DNA of 39,546 bases from Myxococcota bacterium (lineage in GTDB: Bacteria > Myxococcota_A > UBA796 > UBA9615 > JAKLKC01), in NCBI GenBank assembly GCA_023150875.1, contig JAKLKC010000058.1, forward strand, positions 1-39,546, given 5' to 3'. A model generated the notes under the pieces. That model did no database searches. It was given only the letters and a program-made list of their open reading frames with translations, and was not told where the DNA came from. This document shows positions 26,730-35,234 of the stretch, in pieces. The translations under genes and the position numbers were made by a program. Each line of letters begins with the position of its first letter. The first letter of the stretch is position 1.

Positions 26730-27694
26730 CGGTCGTTCCGGGGGGCGCGCGTCCGCTGCCGCAGCGCCAGGAAGTCCCGGATGGAGGCGTCGAGGGGGAC
26801 GCCGGTGTCCAGCACGACGTGGGACAGGCCCGCGGCGAGGGACCGGGCGCGCACATCGTCCAGGAAGGCCCGGAACTCCTCCCGGTACGCCCGCGCCAGC
26901 TCCCGGGGGTTGACCCTCAGCACCTCGCCCGTCTCCAGGTCCTCGAAGCGGGACGGATCGCGATAGGGGAAGTCCCGCTCGTGGGGATCGACGACCTGGA
27001 GGAGGGCGACGTCGGCGCCCCTCACCCGCAGGGCGGCCAGGGCGTCGATCCACGAGAGGTCCTCGTCCAGGGCGTCGGTGGCCACCAGGACCAGCGCCCG
27101 CCCCCGCACCCGGGAGGCCAGCTCCCCCACGGCGTCTCCAAGTCCCGCCGCCCCCGGGAGGAGGCCCCGGGCGATGTCGTGGCAGACCGCGGGGAGCTGG
27201 GCCACCCCTCGCCGGGGCGGCAGGACGGCGCCGGCCCCCTCCCCCGCCCGGGCCGCGCTCACCGAGTCCCCCTGGCGCAGCAGCACCCAGGCCAGGGCGG
27301 CGGCGGCGCCGGCGGCGGCTTCCCACTTGGAGCGGGGCCGGAGGGGAGAGGCGGGCTCCTCCACGGGGTGCCCGAAATCCATGCTGGGGCTGGCATCCAC
27401 CAGCAGGTGGCCGACCATGGAGCGGTCGGCCTGGAAACGCTTGACGACGTAGCGGTCGCTGCGGGCGGCGATCCGCCAGTCCAGGTGCCGCGCCTCGTCG
27501 CCGGGGGAGTATGCCTTGTGCTCGGCGAACTCCGCGCCGCGCCCGAGGCGCGCGCTGCGGTGCACCCCGTGACCGGCCCCGGGCACGGCCCCGCGGGCCA
27601 GCAGCAGCAGCCGGTCCACCCGCTCCTTCAGGTCCGGGTGCAGCGGCGAGGACTGCCCCGGCGCGGGATCAGAGCCTGGCGGTCCCGGTCGCAT
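26726..27694 (-). CDS. DUF58 domain protein
   Basis: About 322 residues, soluble. The diagnostic DUF58 core is present: Y-S-P-G-D-E-A-R-H-L-D-W-R-I-A-A-R-S, then Y-V-V-K-R-F, followed by a VWA-like fold with D-A-S-P-S-M (near 100). DUF58 proteins nearly always follow a MoxR ATPase and are thought to be its partner or adaptor. Here it overlaps the moxR 3' end by 26 nt and the BatA-like start by 4 nt, so all three are translationally coupled. The first ~18 residues are Pro-rich and may not be translated; a later start is possible. Confidence 0.92.
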   Translation of the reverse strand: MRPGPPGSDPAPGQSSPLHPDLKERVDRLLLLARGAVPGAGHGVHRSARLGRGAEFAEHKAYSPGDEARHLDWRIAARSDRYVVKRFQADRSMVGHLLVDASPSMDFGHPVEEPASPLRPRSKWEAAAGAAAALAWVLLRQGDSVSAARAGEGAGAVLPPRRGVAQLPAVCHDIARGLLPGAAGLGDAVGELASRVRGRALVLVATDALDEDLSWIDALAALRVRGADVALLQVVDPHERDFPYRDPSRFEDLETGEVLRVNPRELARAYREEFRAFLDDVRARSLAAGLSHVVLDTGVPLDASIRDFLALRQRTRAPRNDR

Positions 27695-28742
27695 CCGCGT
27701 TCTCCACCAAGCGGGCCACCACCTGCCGCGCCGTCACCCCCTCCGCCTCGGCCCGGAAGCCCACGATGAGGCGGTGGGCCAGCACCGGCTCGGCGACGGC
27801 GCGGATGTCCTCCCGGGACACCGCGAACCGCCCGTGGAGCAACGCCCGGGCCTTCCCCCCGATGGCCAGGTACTGGCTGGCCCGGGGACCGGCCCCCCAA
27901 GCCACCTGCTCCCGGACGAAGGCCGGAGCGTCGGGACCGGGGCGGGAGGCCCGGGCCAGCCGGACGGCGTAGGCCGCCACGTCGTCGGCGATGGGGACCT
28001 TCCGGGCGAGGCGCTGCATGCGGAGCAGCTCCGCCGGGGTCACCACCGGGCGCAGGGGGACCTCGGCGTCCCCCGTGGTGTCCCTCACGATCCGGAGCTC
28101 CTCCTCCTCGCTGGGGTAGTCCACGGGGATCAGGAACATGAAGCGGTCGAGCTGGGCCTCCGGCAGGGGGTAGGTCCCCTCCTGCTCCAGGGGGTTGCTG
28201 GTGGCGAACACCAGGAACGGCCGGGGCAGCGGGAAGGTCTGCCCCGCCGCGGAGACCTGCCCCTCCTGCATCGCCTGGAGCAGCGCCGCCTGGGTGCGGG
28301 GAGGGGTCCGGTTCACCTCGTCCGCCAGCACCAGGTGGGCGAAGATCGGCCCCCGGACGAACCGGAAGACCCGCTTGCCCGTGGTGCGGTCCTCCTCCAG
28401 CACGTCGGTGCCGGTGATGTCCCCGGGCATCAGGTCGGGGGTGAACTGGATCCGGCTGAACGAGCAGTCCGTCACCCGCGCCAGCGAGGAGACCAGCAGC
28501 GTCTTGGCGAGGCCCGGCACCCCCTGGAACAGCCCGTGCCCCCGGGAGAGCAGGGCGACCAGCAGCAGCTCCTTCACCCGCTCCTGGCCGACGATGGCCC
28601 GGGACAGCTCGTCGCGGATCCGGGCGCAGGTCTCGGCCACCCGGTCGGGGGGGAGGTCCGCCTCCGCCGCCTCGTCGGGCAGGCCGTCCTCCCGGGGCGG
28701 GTCGGCGGCGTCCGGCATCCATCCGGCCTCTCTCGTCTCCAT
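27669..28742 (-). CDS. MoxR family AAA+ ATPase (MoxR proper)
   Basis: About 357 residues. The features are classic MoxR: I-V-G-Q-E lead-in, Walker A variant G-V-P-G-L-A-K-T, F-T-P-D-L-M-P-G-D-I-T-G, Walker B L-V-L-A-D-E-V-N-R, M-Q-E-G-Q-V, and sensor region F-A-T-S-N-P-L-E-Q-E-G-T-Y-P-L-P-E-A-Q-L-D-R-F. MoxR ATPases act as chaperones that mature or activate VWA-linked complexes. The first ~30 residues are acidic and variable. It is followed at once by DUF58, and the peptidase/TPR gene ends 48 nt upstream. Confidence 0.95.
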   Translation of the reverse strand: METREAGWMPDAADPPREDGLPDEAAEADLPPDRVAETCARIRDELSRAIVGQERVKELLLVALLSRGHGLFQGVPGLAKTLLVSSLARVTDCSFSRIQFTPDLMPGDITGTDVLEEDRTTGKRVFRFVRGPIFAHLVLADEVNRTPPRTQAALLQAMQEGQVSAAGQTFPLPRPFLVFATSNPLEQEGTYPLPEAQLDRFMFLIPVDYPSEEEELRIVRDTTGDAEVPLRPVVTPAELLRMQRLARKVPIADDVAAYAVRLARASRPGPDAPAFVREQVAWGAGPRASQYLAIGGKARALLHGRFAVSREDIRAVAEPVLAHRLIVGFRAEAEGVTARQVVARLVENADATGTARL

Positions 28743-28790
28743 GGGCTCCTCGGGGATCGGGCGGCTGGGGCGCCCCGGCGGGGTCGTGGA

Positions 28791-30401
28791 TCAGCGTCCG
28801 CCCCGGATGGCTTCCAGGGCGGCCGCCTCGCGGGCGGCCAGCCGCGCCTCGCCGGCCTGCTCGTAGATCTGCGCCAGCCAGCTCCGCACGCGGGGGTCGA
28901 AGGGGTTGAGGTAGAGGCTGGCCTCCAGCTCGCGACGGGCCCCCTCCCAGTCCTTCATGCCCCGGAACGCCTCGCCGAGGGCAACCCGGGTCGCGGTGAA
29001 CTGGGGGTAGAGGTCCAGCGAGCGCCGGAGGGTGTCCCGGGCCGCGTCGTACTGGCCCGCGCCGAGCTGCGCCCGGGCGATCTTGTTGGCGAGGGCCGGA
29101 GAGTGCAAGGGGGACGCCCCCTCCGCCTTGCGGTACTCCAGCAGCGAGGCCCGGAAACGGCCCCGCACCCGCAGCAGGTCCCCGAGCCGGCTGAACTCCG
29201 CCCGGCCCCGGTCCGCCTTCAGGATCTCGTCCTCCTCGCCCCCCGCGGGGTCCTTGGGATCCACGTCCGCAGGGGCGTCCACCACCTCGGCCTTCAAGAG
29301 GCCCACCTCGGCGATCTCCCGGAGGCCGCGGTCCTTCAGCAGGCGCCTCCAGCCCTCCTCGAACGCGGGGAAGGGCATCGCCGCCACCCGGGAGATGGCT
29401 TCCCGGGGATCGGTCCCCCGGGCGACCTCGTCGATGGCCCGCCGGATCCCGTCCATCCCCGCCACCCGGGCGAGGTGCTGCACCACCGTCGCCACCTGGG
29501 CGAAGGCCTGGGTCGACGCCTCGGCGGAGGGCAGGTAGGCCATGGAAGGGTGCATCTGCTCGAAGGTGATGAACTCCCCGGTGCGGGAGGCGCGGGCCAG
29601 CAGGGTCTCCTCGTAGGGGCTCAGCTCGCCGGGCTCGCCTCCGCGCCAGCGGTTCTCCAGGAAGTGGGCCAGCCCCTCCTGGAGCCAGACCGGCACCTGG
29701 TTGCCCGACAGGCGGGAGACCACGAAGTGCACGTACTCGTGGTTCAGGGTGTCCACCCACGGGTAGCCCCGGGCCACCGCCCGGGGGGAGGTGAGGAGGA
29801 TCCGGTCCCACTTGCTCAGGGCGATGGTCCCGGTGGTCTCCACCGCCTCGCGGTCGATCCCCGAGCAGGCGATGAAGGCGCTGCCGGTGGGCAGGACCTC
29901 GACGATCACCGGCCCCTCGGGCCGGTAGCCCAGGGCGTCCCCCACCCGGTCGTGGATGCGCTCCAGCGCCTCCAGGGCGAGGGGCACCAGCGCCTCGTCG
30001 GGGCCTGGCGCGTGCCGGAGGCGGAAGTGCTCGCTCCTGGCCTCGACGAAGTCCGCCGTGGTGTCCCGGGTGGCCCGCGCCAGTCGCCGGTAGCCCTCCC
30101 ATCCCGGCCCGAGGGAGCCCTCGGGGACTGGCTCCAGGGCGGCGACGGCGTCCGCGTAGCGGCCCTCGAAGAACGCCAGCCGGCTCCGGAGCAGGGCCAG
30201 GGAAGGGTCCGCGGGGCCCTCCGCCTCCAGGCGCGCCAGGGCGGCCCGGGCGTCGGCGACCCGGGACGCCTCCAGGGCGTCCATGGCGGCCTCGACGGTG
30301 GGGGCGGCCGCCTCCCGGGCTCCGGGATCCGGACCGAGGGCGAGGGTGGCGGCCAGGGCCAGGGCCGCGGCCAGGGCGCTTCCGGGCCGTCGCGCCGTCA
30401 T
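28791..30401 (-). CDS. Secreted gluzincin (peptidase MA-like) with TPR repeats
   Basis: About 536 residues. The N-terminal hydrophobic segment (about 9-24) after M-T-A-R-R is a signal peptide or anchor. A short TPR-like region (35-100) precedes a peptidase MA-like metalloprotease domain with H-E-Y-V-H (221-225) and the third ligand Glu in W-L-Q-E-G-L-A-H-F (242), a full gluzincin zinc site. The C-terminal third has at least three TPR-like repeats (Y-R-K-A-E-G, A-R-D-T-L-R-R-S-L-D-L-Y-P, L-Y-L-N-P-F-D-P-R). The ATG at 30401 overlaps the DUF4175 stop as ATGA; the longer frame to 30557 is a shadow. The active site is complete; the substrate is unknown, probably periplasmic. Confidence 0.88.
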   Translation of the reverse strand: MTARRPGSALAAALALAATLALGPDPGAREAAAPTVEAAMDALEASRVADARAALARLEAEGPADPSLALLRSRLAFFEGRYADAVAALEPVPEGSLGPGWEGYRRLARATRDTTADFVEARSEHFRLRHAPGPDEALVPLALEALERIHDRVGDALGYRPEGPVIVEVLPTGSAFIACSGIDREAVETTGTIALSKWDRILLTSPRAVARGYPWVDTLNHEYVHFVVSRLSGNQVPVWLQEGLAHFLENRWRGGEPGELSPYEETLLARASRTGEFITFEQMHPSMAYLPSAEASTQAFAQVATVVQHLARVAGMDGIRRAIDEVARGTDPREAISRVAAMPFPAFEEGWRRLLKDRGLREIAEVGLLKAEVVDAPADVDPKDPAGGEEDEILKADRGRAEFSRLGDLLRVRGRFRASLLEYRKAEGASPLHSPALANKIARAQLGAGQYDAARDTLRRSLDLYPQFTATRVALGEAFRGMKDWEGARRELEASLYLNPFDPRVRSWLAQIYEQAGEARLAAREAAALEAIRGGR

Positions 30402-33400
30402 CGGACCAGCTCCTCGTAGTACTCGCCGTTGAGGCGGCGGTACGCGTCGGGGGCGTCTTCGGTGGCGCCCTCCATCACCGCCCGCCGGAACTCCTCGGGG
30501 CCCAGGAACTCCTCGGGCCGGGGGAGCTCGACGTCGTCGCCGTCGGTCCTCCCCCACTGGCCGTCGAAGTAGGAGCCATACCGCGGCGCGCCTCCCCCTC
30601 GGGAGCCCCCTCCCCTCCGCATCGCCCGGGCCACCTCGTCCCGGGCGGTCTCCACGTCCCGGCGGAACTCCCGGATCTGCTCCAGCGCCTGCTCCTGGGA
30701 ACGCCCCGACCGGCGGGGGCTTCCCTCCTCCAGGTCCTCGGCCGCGGACTCCATCAGCCGGCCGGCGTCGTCCAGGCGCTGGCGCCCCCGGGCTCCGTCC
30801 ATCAGGGGCGCCCGGGAGGCGCCCTCCATCTCCTGGCGCAGGCCCGCGACCCGGTCCTTCAGGCCCCTCTGCCCCGAGGCGGCGCCGGCCCCGGCCTCCG
30901 CCGCCTGGGCGCGCCGCTCCCTCTCGCGGCTCCCCTCCCCCTCCAGCATCTCCAGGACCTCCCGGTTGTCGGCTACCGCTTGATCCAGTTGGGATGCGGC
31001 CTTCCTGCCCGAGGGACTGGCCGCTCCCATGCGCCCGTCCTGCCCGAAGGAGTCCAGCAGGGAATCGGCGTCGGCGAGCTCGTCCAGGCTGGCCCGGGCC
31101 TCCCCCCGCGCCCCGGCCCCGTCCCCCTGCGCCGCCGCCTCCCTCGCCCGCCGCACCGAGTCCCGGGCTCGGCGCACCCGGGCCGTGACCGCCCGGCGGA
31201 GGGACTCCTCGATCCCGCCGGCCCCCTCGGACAGCTCCGAGAGCTTCTCCCCCAGCTCGGCCAGGCGGCGCTCCGCTTGTTGGAGGGCGGCCTCGGGGGC
31301 GGCCTCGCCAAAGCGGCGCCGCACCTCGTCGGTGCGGCGCATGACCTCCTCCTGGCCCCTCTCAAGTTCCCGCGCCCTCGCGGCGAGGCGGTCCAGGCGC
31401 TCGACCTGCTCCCTGCCGTCCCGTCCCCCCGTGCCCGCCCCCATCTCCTCGAGGTTCCCCTCGGCCTTGGCCAGCAGCTCCGACATGGCCTTCATGCGCT
31501 CCGCGGCCTCGGCGAAGCGCCCCTGCTCGATCAGCGCGCGGATCCCGTCCAGGTCCAGCCTCCGGGCCTCCTCCAGCTCCGGGTTGACGTATTCGTCCCC
31601 GGGGCCCTCCCGGGCCTGGGTTTGGAGGCGGGCCATCTCGGCGAGCTGGCGCTGGAGCTCCTTCAGGGCCTTCTCCAGTGCCGCCTTGTCCCCCTTGCCC
31701 CCCTTCGCGGCGTCCAGGGCCTTCATCAGGTCGTCCATGGACTCCCTGGCCTGCCGGGTGCGGGTGAGCAGCTCGTCCATCACCTGCTCGCCCATGAGGC
31801 GGTCCAGGGCCAGCACCGCCCGCTCCAGCTCGGCGATCAGGTCGGACTGCTTCGCCAGGAGCCCCGTCGGCGCACCGGGGCGCCGGAGCGCTCCTCCAGG
31901 GCGGATCTCCTGCTCGAAGTACCCGTCCAGGGAGTCCCAGGTCCGGGCCAGGGCGTCGAGGGTGGCGCCGATCTCGGCCACCGACAGGTCCCGCTCCATG
32001 GAGTCCTCCCGCACGGCCCCGATCAGCGTCGCCCCCGTACGGAACGCCGCCGTCGCCTGCTCCCGGTTGCGGGCGTGCCGCTGCGCGGCCCCCTCGAAGT
32101 CGAGGCCCCGCCAGCCGTCGTCGTGCTGCTCCAGGTGGTCCCCCAGGAGGCCGATGAGGGTCTCCTTGAGCTTCTCCTTCAGCGCGAGGACCTGGCGGTG
32201 GTGGTCCGCGGGGGTCAGGACGTGGACCCGGAGCGGGGCGCTCCGGGTCACCTTCGGCCCGGAGACGGTGTCGTTGTCCCAGGACTCCACGACGACGTCG
32301 AACTCCCCCCCCTCCGCCAGGGCGGGATCGGCCCCAGGCGTGAACTCGTCTTCGATCTCGGCGCGCCGGGTGCCGTCGTCCCATCGCCCCAGGGTGCGGC
32401 GCGAGACCTCGGCGCCACCCCGCAGGACGACGCGGTCCACCCGGGAGAGGCCGTAGTCGTCCTCGGACCGGATCCCCGCCCTCACCCCCTCCTCGGGCCT
32501 CATCTCCAGTGGGCCGGCGGGGCCCGAGACCTGGAGGGTCGGCGGGGAGTCCGCCACCACCTCCACCCGCATCGCCCGAGTCCGGCGCTCCGCCCGTCGC
32601 GGGCCGAGGCGGGCGAGGACCCTCCACGTGGTCGAGGCCTGTGGCACCGTCAGGGCCACCGACACCGCGCCGTTCCCTCCTGCCTCGGCCGCGAAGGGGC
32701 CGGCCTCACCGAGGATCCACTGGGGATCGGCCGCGCCCGGGGGGAGCCTCGCCCCCACCCGCACCTGGGTCCCCGGGAGGGCCTCCAGGTCCCCGGTGGA
32801 GCCCTCGAGACGGGTGGCGGGCAGGCCGGTGTAGGCCGGGGGGACGAGGTCCACGGTGACGTCGGAGATGGAAAGGTCTCCCTCGTCGCCCGCCTGTTCC
32901 GGCGCGGCGGCGGCGTCCCCGCCGGAGGGGCCCTCGCCGCCCCCGAGCAGCGCGCGGGCCCCCTCCGCGAGGGACTCGGGCCAGATCAGGGCGACGATCC
33001 CGAGACCCACGCCCCCCGCGAGCCCCGCCCAGGCCGGGCGCCGGATCCCCCGCCAGGGGAGCAGTCGGCCCGCGTCCACCACCGACGCGGCCCGGGCCGC
33101 CTGCTCCCTCGCCAGGCGCGCCAGCTCCGCCCCGTCGGCGTCCCCCGCCGGCCCGGCCTGGCCCCGGTCGAGGGCCACCGCGGTCCCCAGGGCGTCTCCG
33201 GCCTCGGGGACGAGGGCGTCCACCGCCCGCGCGACCCGCAGGTCGTCCCCGGTGCGGACGTAGGGCGCGATGAGCAGCCGCGCCACCAGCGCGACGGCCC
33301 CTGCGAGGGCCGGGGGTCCCAGCAGCCACGGGACCGCCGCCGCCGGGATCCCCGCCGCCCGGGCGGCGCTGGCCGCCAGAACCGCCGCCGACGCCACGGC

Positions 33401-33496
33401 GCACGTCGCCGCGGCGGTCGCCACCCACGCCAGCAGCCGGCGGCGGGCGCGGACCCGCCGCAAGAGCCGGTGCAGGGTCCCTCGGGGGTGGTTCAT
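30398..33496 (-). CDS. DUF4175 family membrane protein with long coiled-coil region
   Basis: About 1032 residues. Three TM helices (about 21-45, 53-73 and 154-171) frame the N-terminus; the Ig-like extracytoplasmic region is at about 200-420 (D-L-V-P-P-A-Y-T-G-L-P). From ~425 to 980 it is almost entirely charged helix, rich in Glu, Arg, Ala and Leu, predicting long coiled coils. This layout matches DUF4175 proteins, which lie next to MoxR/DUF58/VWA genes in several phyla. It is first in the seven-gene unit 33496-21510. The ATG at 33496 overlaps the stop of a tiny upstream reading frame. The gene stops in an ATGA overlap with the peptidase. Function unknown; perhaps a scaffold for the VWA/MoxR complex. 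Confidence 0.85.
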   Translation of the reverse strand: MNHPRGTLHRLLRRVRARRRLLAWVATAAATCAVASAAVLAASAARAAGIPAAAVPWLLGPPALAGAVALVARLLIAPYVRTGDDLRVARAVDALVPEAGDALGTAVALDRGQAGPAGDADGAELARLAREQAARAASVVDAGRLLPWRGIRRPAWAGLAGGVGLGIVALIWPESLAEGARALLGGGEGPSGGDAAAAPEQAGDEGDLSISDVTVDLVPPAYTGLPATRLEGSTGDLEALPGTQVRVGARLPPGAADPQWILGEAGPFAAEAGGNGAVSVALTVPQASTTWRVLARLGPRRAERRTRAMRVEVVADSPPTLQVSGPAGPLEMRPEEGVRAGIRSEDDYGLSRVDRVVLRGGAEVSRRTLGRWDDGTRRAEIEDEFTPGADPALAEGGEFDVVVESWDNDTVSGPKVTRSAPLRVHVLTPADHHRQVLALKEKLKETLIGLLGDHLEQHDDGWRGLDFEGAAQRHARNREQATAAFRTGATLIGAVREDSMERDLSVAEIGATLDALARTWDSLDGYFEQEIRPGGALRRPGAPTGLLAKQSDLIAELERAVLALDRLMGEQVMDELLTRTRQARESMDDLMKALDAAKGGKGDKAALEKALKELQRQLAEMARLQTQAREGPGDEYVNPELEEARRLDLDGIRALIEQGRFAEAAERMKAMSELLAKAEGNLEEMGAGTGGRDGREQVERLDRLAARARELERGQEEVMRRTDEVRRRFGEAAPEAALQQAERRLAELGEKLSELSEGAGGIEESLRRAVTARVRRARDSVRRAREAAAQGDGAGARGEARASLDELADADSLLDSFGQDGRMGAASPSGRKAASQLDQAVADNREVLEMLEGEGSRERERRAQAAEAGAGAASGQRGLKDRVAGLRQEMEGASRAPLMDGARGRQRLDDAGRLMESAAEDLEEGSPRRSGRSQEQALEQIREFRRDVETARDEVARAMRRGGGSRGGGAPRYGSYFDGQWGRTDGDDVELPRPEEFLGPEEFRRAVMEGATEDAPDAYRRLNGEYYEELVR

Positions 33497-33540
33497 CGAT
33501 GCAGCCCAGGCCCGCCGGCTCCGCCCGCGCGGTCGTCCAT
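33493..33540 (-). CDS. Possible 15-residue leader peptide upstream of the DUF4175 gene
   Basis: ATG at 33540 opens a frame M-D-D-R-A-G-G-A-G-G-P-G-L-H-R ending in a TGA that overlaps the DUF4175 ATG as ATGA. DUF4175 itself has only a poor Shine-Dalgarno, so coupled re-initiation is conceivable. No homology can be judged at this length, and such frames are common in GC-rich DNA. Confidence 0.2.
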   Translation of the reverse strand: MDDRAGGAGGPGLHR

Positions 33541-33605
33541 GAAGATAAGGCCGGTACCGACGCCCCGGGAAGCGCCCGACCCGACCCGCCGCCGCCGGGC
33601 CCGGC

Positions 33606-35234
33606 TCAACGCGCCCCCGCCTCGGCCCGGCCGGGGAGCCCCGGTGGCGGGGCCGAGAGCCGGTACACGACCGCCGGGAACTCCTTGGGGGACACCAGCA
33701 TTCCCTCCACCCGCCACTCCATCTGGGCGAAGAGGCGGGTGGCTCGGCTGTGCACGTCCCGGGAGGACCAGCGGTAGTTCTCGCGGTCGTACAGCCACCG
33801 CACGCAGCCGCCGTGCTCCGCCCAGGTCCGCGGCCCGTTCAGCGGGTCGAGGTTGAAGTGGGAGCCCGCCGCGGGGAGGCGCGCCGAGATCGACTCCTGC
33901 TCGCTCAGGACGTAGCACCCTCCGGCCGCGACGTCCTCCAGGGTCAGGGGGGTCTCCAGCGCTTCGGGGGGGATCTCCGCCAGGAAGACGGCGTCGTCGG
34001 CGTAGTAGCGGTGGGCTACCCGCTCCAGGTCCCGGGCCAGGGGGATCCCCAGCCCGAGCACCGCCCCCCCGGCCAGGGCCGTCGCCACGACGCGCGCCCT
34101 CCCGCCCCGCGCCCCCGCCAGGGTCCGGGCGGCGGCCCCCACCGCGGCTCCGGCGATCACGCAAAGCCCCGTCGCCCCGGCGAGGGCGTGGCGGGGGGCG
34201 AAGTCGTTGAACGTGGACAGGGCGAGGTGCGGGATGGCCCACAGCCCCAGCGCCCCCACCAGGGCGCGGCGCCCCGGGGTCCCCGAGGCCGCGAGGGCGA
34301 CGGCCCCCGCCAGGAGGACCCCCGCCGCCGCGGGGTGGTGGAAGGGCGCGAGGAACGAGACGAGGCGCAGGTTGCCGGCGACGAGCCCCAGGAAGTAGGC
34401 GGCCTCGGCCTCCCCCTGCCGGTCCGCCACCGGGCCCACGAGGGCCCCGACCTGCACCGCCAGCGAGGCGACGGCCAGGGCCGCGGCGGGCACCCAGGAC
34501 CGTGGGCTACGCAGCGTGCGGGAGGAGCCCTCGGACCAGGCGAGGGCCCACGCCCCGGCGGGGAGGACGACGGCGGACTCGATCCGGCACGCCGCCGCCA
34601 TGCCCGCCAGCGCCGCCCCCGCCGCCAGGGCCCAACCCCCGCCCGCGGGAGCGCGGCGCGCCCCGGCCAGGGCGAAGACGAGGGCGCCACGGTAGAGCGC
34701 CAGGGGGAGGATCACGTTGTAGGCGGAGCTCGCCCAGAAGACGTGGTGCATGGAGAGGGCGGCGACGGCGGCGGCGGCGACGGCGGCGATCCGGTCCCGG
34801 AGCAGCAGCCACGCCACCAGACCCACCGAGACCGCCGAGGCGGCGGCGCACAGGAGCGACACGCCCACCATCCACTCGGGGGACGCGGCGGGCAGGGAGC
34901 CCAGGGCGCGGTAGAGGCCCCGCATCGCGGGGTAGGTGATCATGGGGTCCCAGGCCGCGTCCAGGGCGCGGCGACCGGTGAAGGCATCCAGGTAGTCCGC
35001 CTCGTGCCCCTCGAAGCCGTGCCGCTGGAAGGCCGGGACCCACCCCGCCGCCGCCACCACCGCCGCCACCCCCGCCAGCGCGAGCCCCGCCGCCCCACCC
35101 CGCCCCATCCCGGCGAGGGAAGAGGCGAGGTCCCGCCGGGCGGCCCACGCCAGCAGCACGGCGAGGGCCGCCTGGCCTCCGGCGGCCGCGTAGGGGTGAA
35201 GGGAGATCGCCTCCATGATCCCCATGGGATGCAC
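33606..35234 (-). CDS. Multi-spanning membrane protein, GT-C glycosyltransferase-like
   Basis: About 540 residues with ten or more hydrophobic helices across residues ~15-400, then a soluble C-terminal region of ~130 residues. A first-loop acidic cluster G-H-E-A-D-Y-L-D-A-F recalls the catalytic loop of GT-C/PMT-type glycosyltransferases, and a P-H-L-A-L-S-T-F-N-D-F-A-P-R-H loop follows late, similar to the group. I cannot name the sugar or lipid donor. Start: GTG at 35234 directly follows the kinase stop; an ATG at 35225 with AGGTG about 7 nt before it is equally plausible. It is transcribed after the histidine kinase gene and ends 109 nt before the DUF4175 gene. Confidence 0.7.
   Translation of the reverse strand: MHPMGIMEAISLHPYAAAGGQAALAVLLAWAARRDLASSLAGMGRGGAAGLALAGVAAVVAAAGWVPAFQRHGFEGHEADYLDAFTGRRALDAAWDPMITYPAMRGLYRALGSLPAASPEWMVGVSLLCAAASAVSVGLVAWLLLRDRIAAVAAAAVAALSMHHVFWASSAYNVILPLALYRGALVFALAGARRAPAGGGWALAAGAALAGMAAACRIESAVVLPAGAWALAWSEGSSRTLRSPRSWVPAAALAVASLAVQVGALVGPVADRQGEAEAAYFLGLVAGNLRLVSFLAPFHHPAAAGVLLAGAVALAASGTPGRRALVGALGLWAIPHLALSTFNDFAPRHALAGATGLCVIAGAAVGAAARTLAGARGGRARVVATALAGGAVLGLGIPLARDLERVAHRYYADDAVFLAEIPPEALETPLTLEDVAAGGCYVLSEQESISARLPAAGSHFNLDPLNGPRTWAEHGGCVRWLYDRENYRWSSRDVHSRATRLFAQMEWRVEGMLVSPKEFPAVVYRLSAPPPGLPGRAEAGAR

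Noticed and set aside
23812-26856. A single 1014-codon DUF4159 protein
   Set aside because: The first ~750 codons are an alternative frame of the BatA-like gene. The Tat signal and GTGA overlap place the start at 24606.
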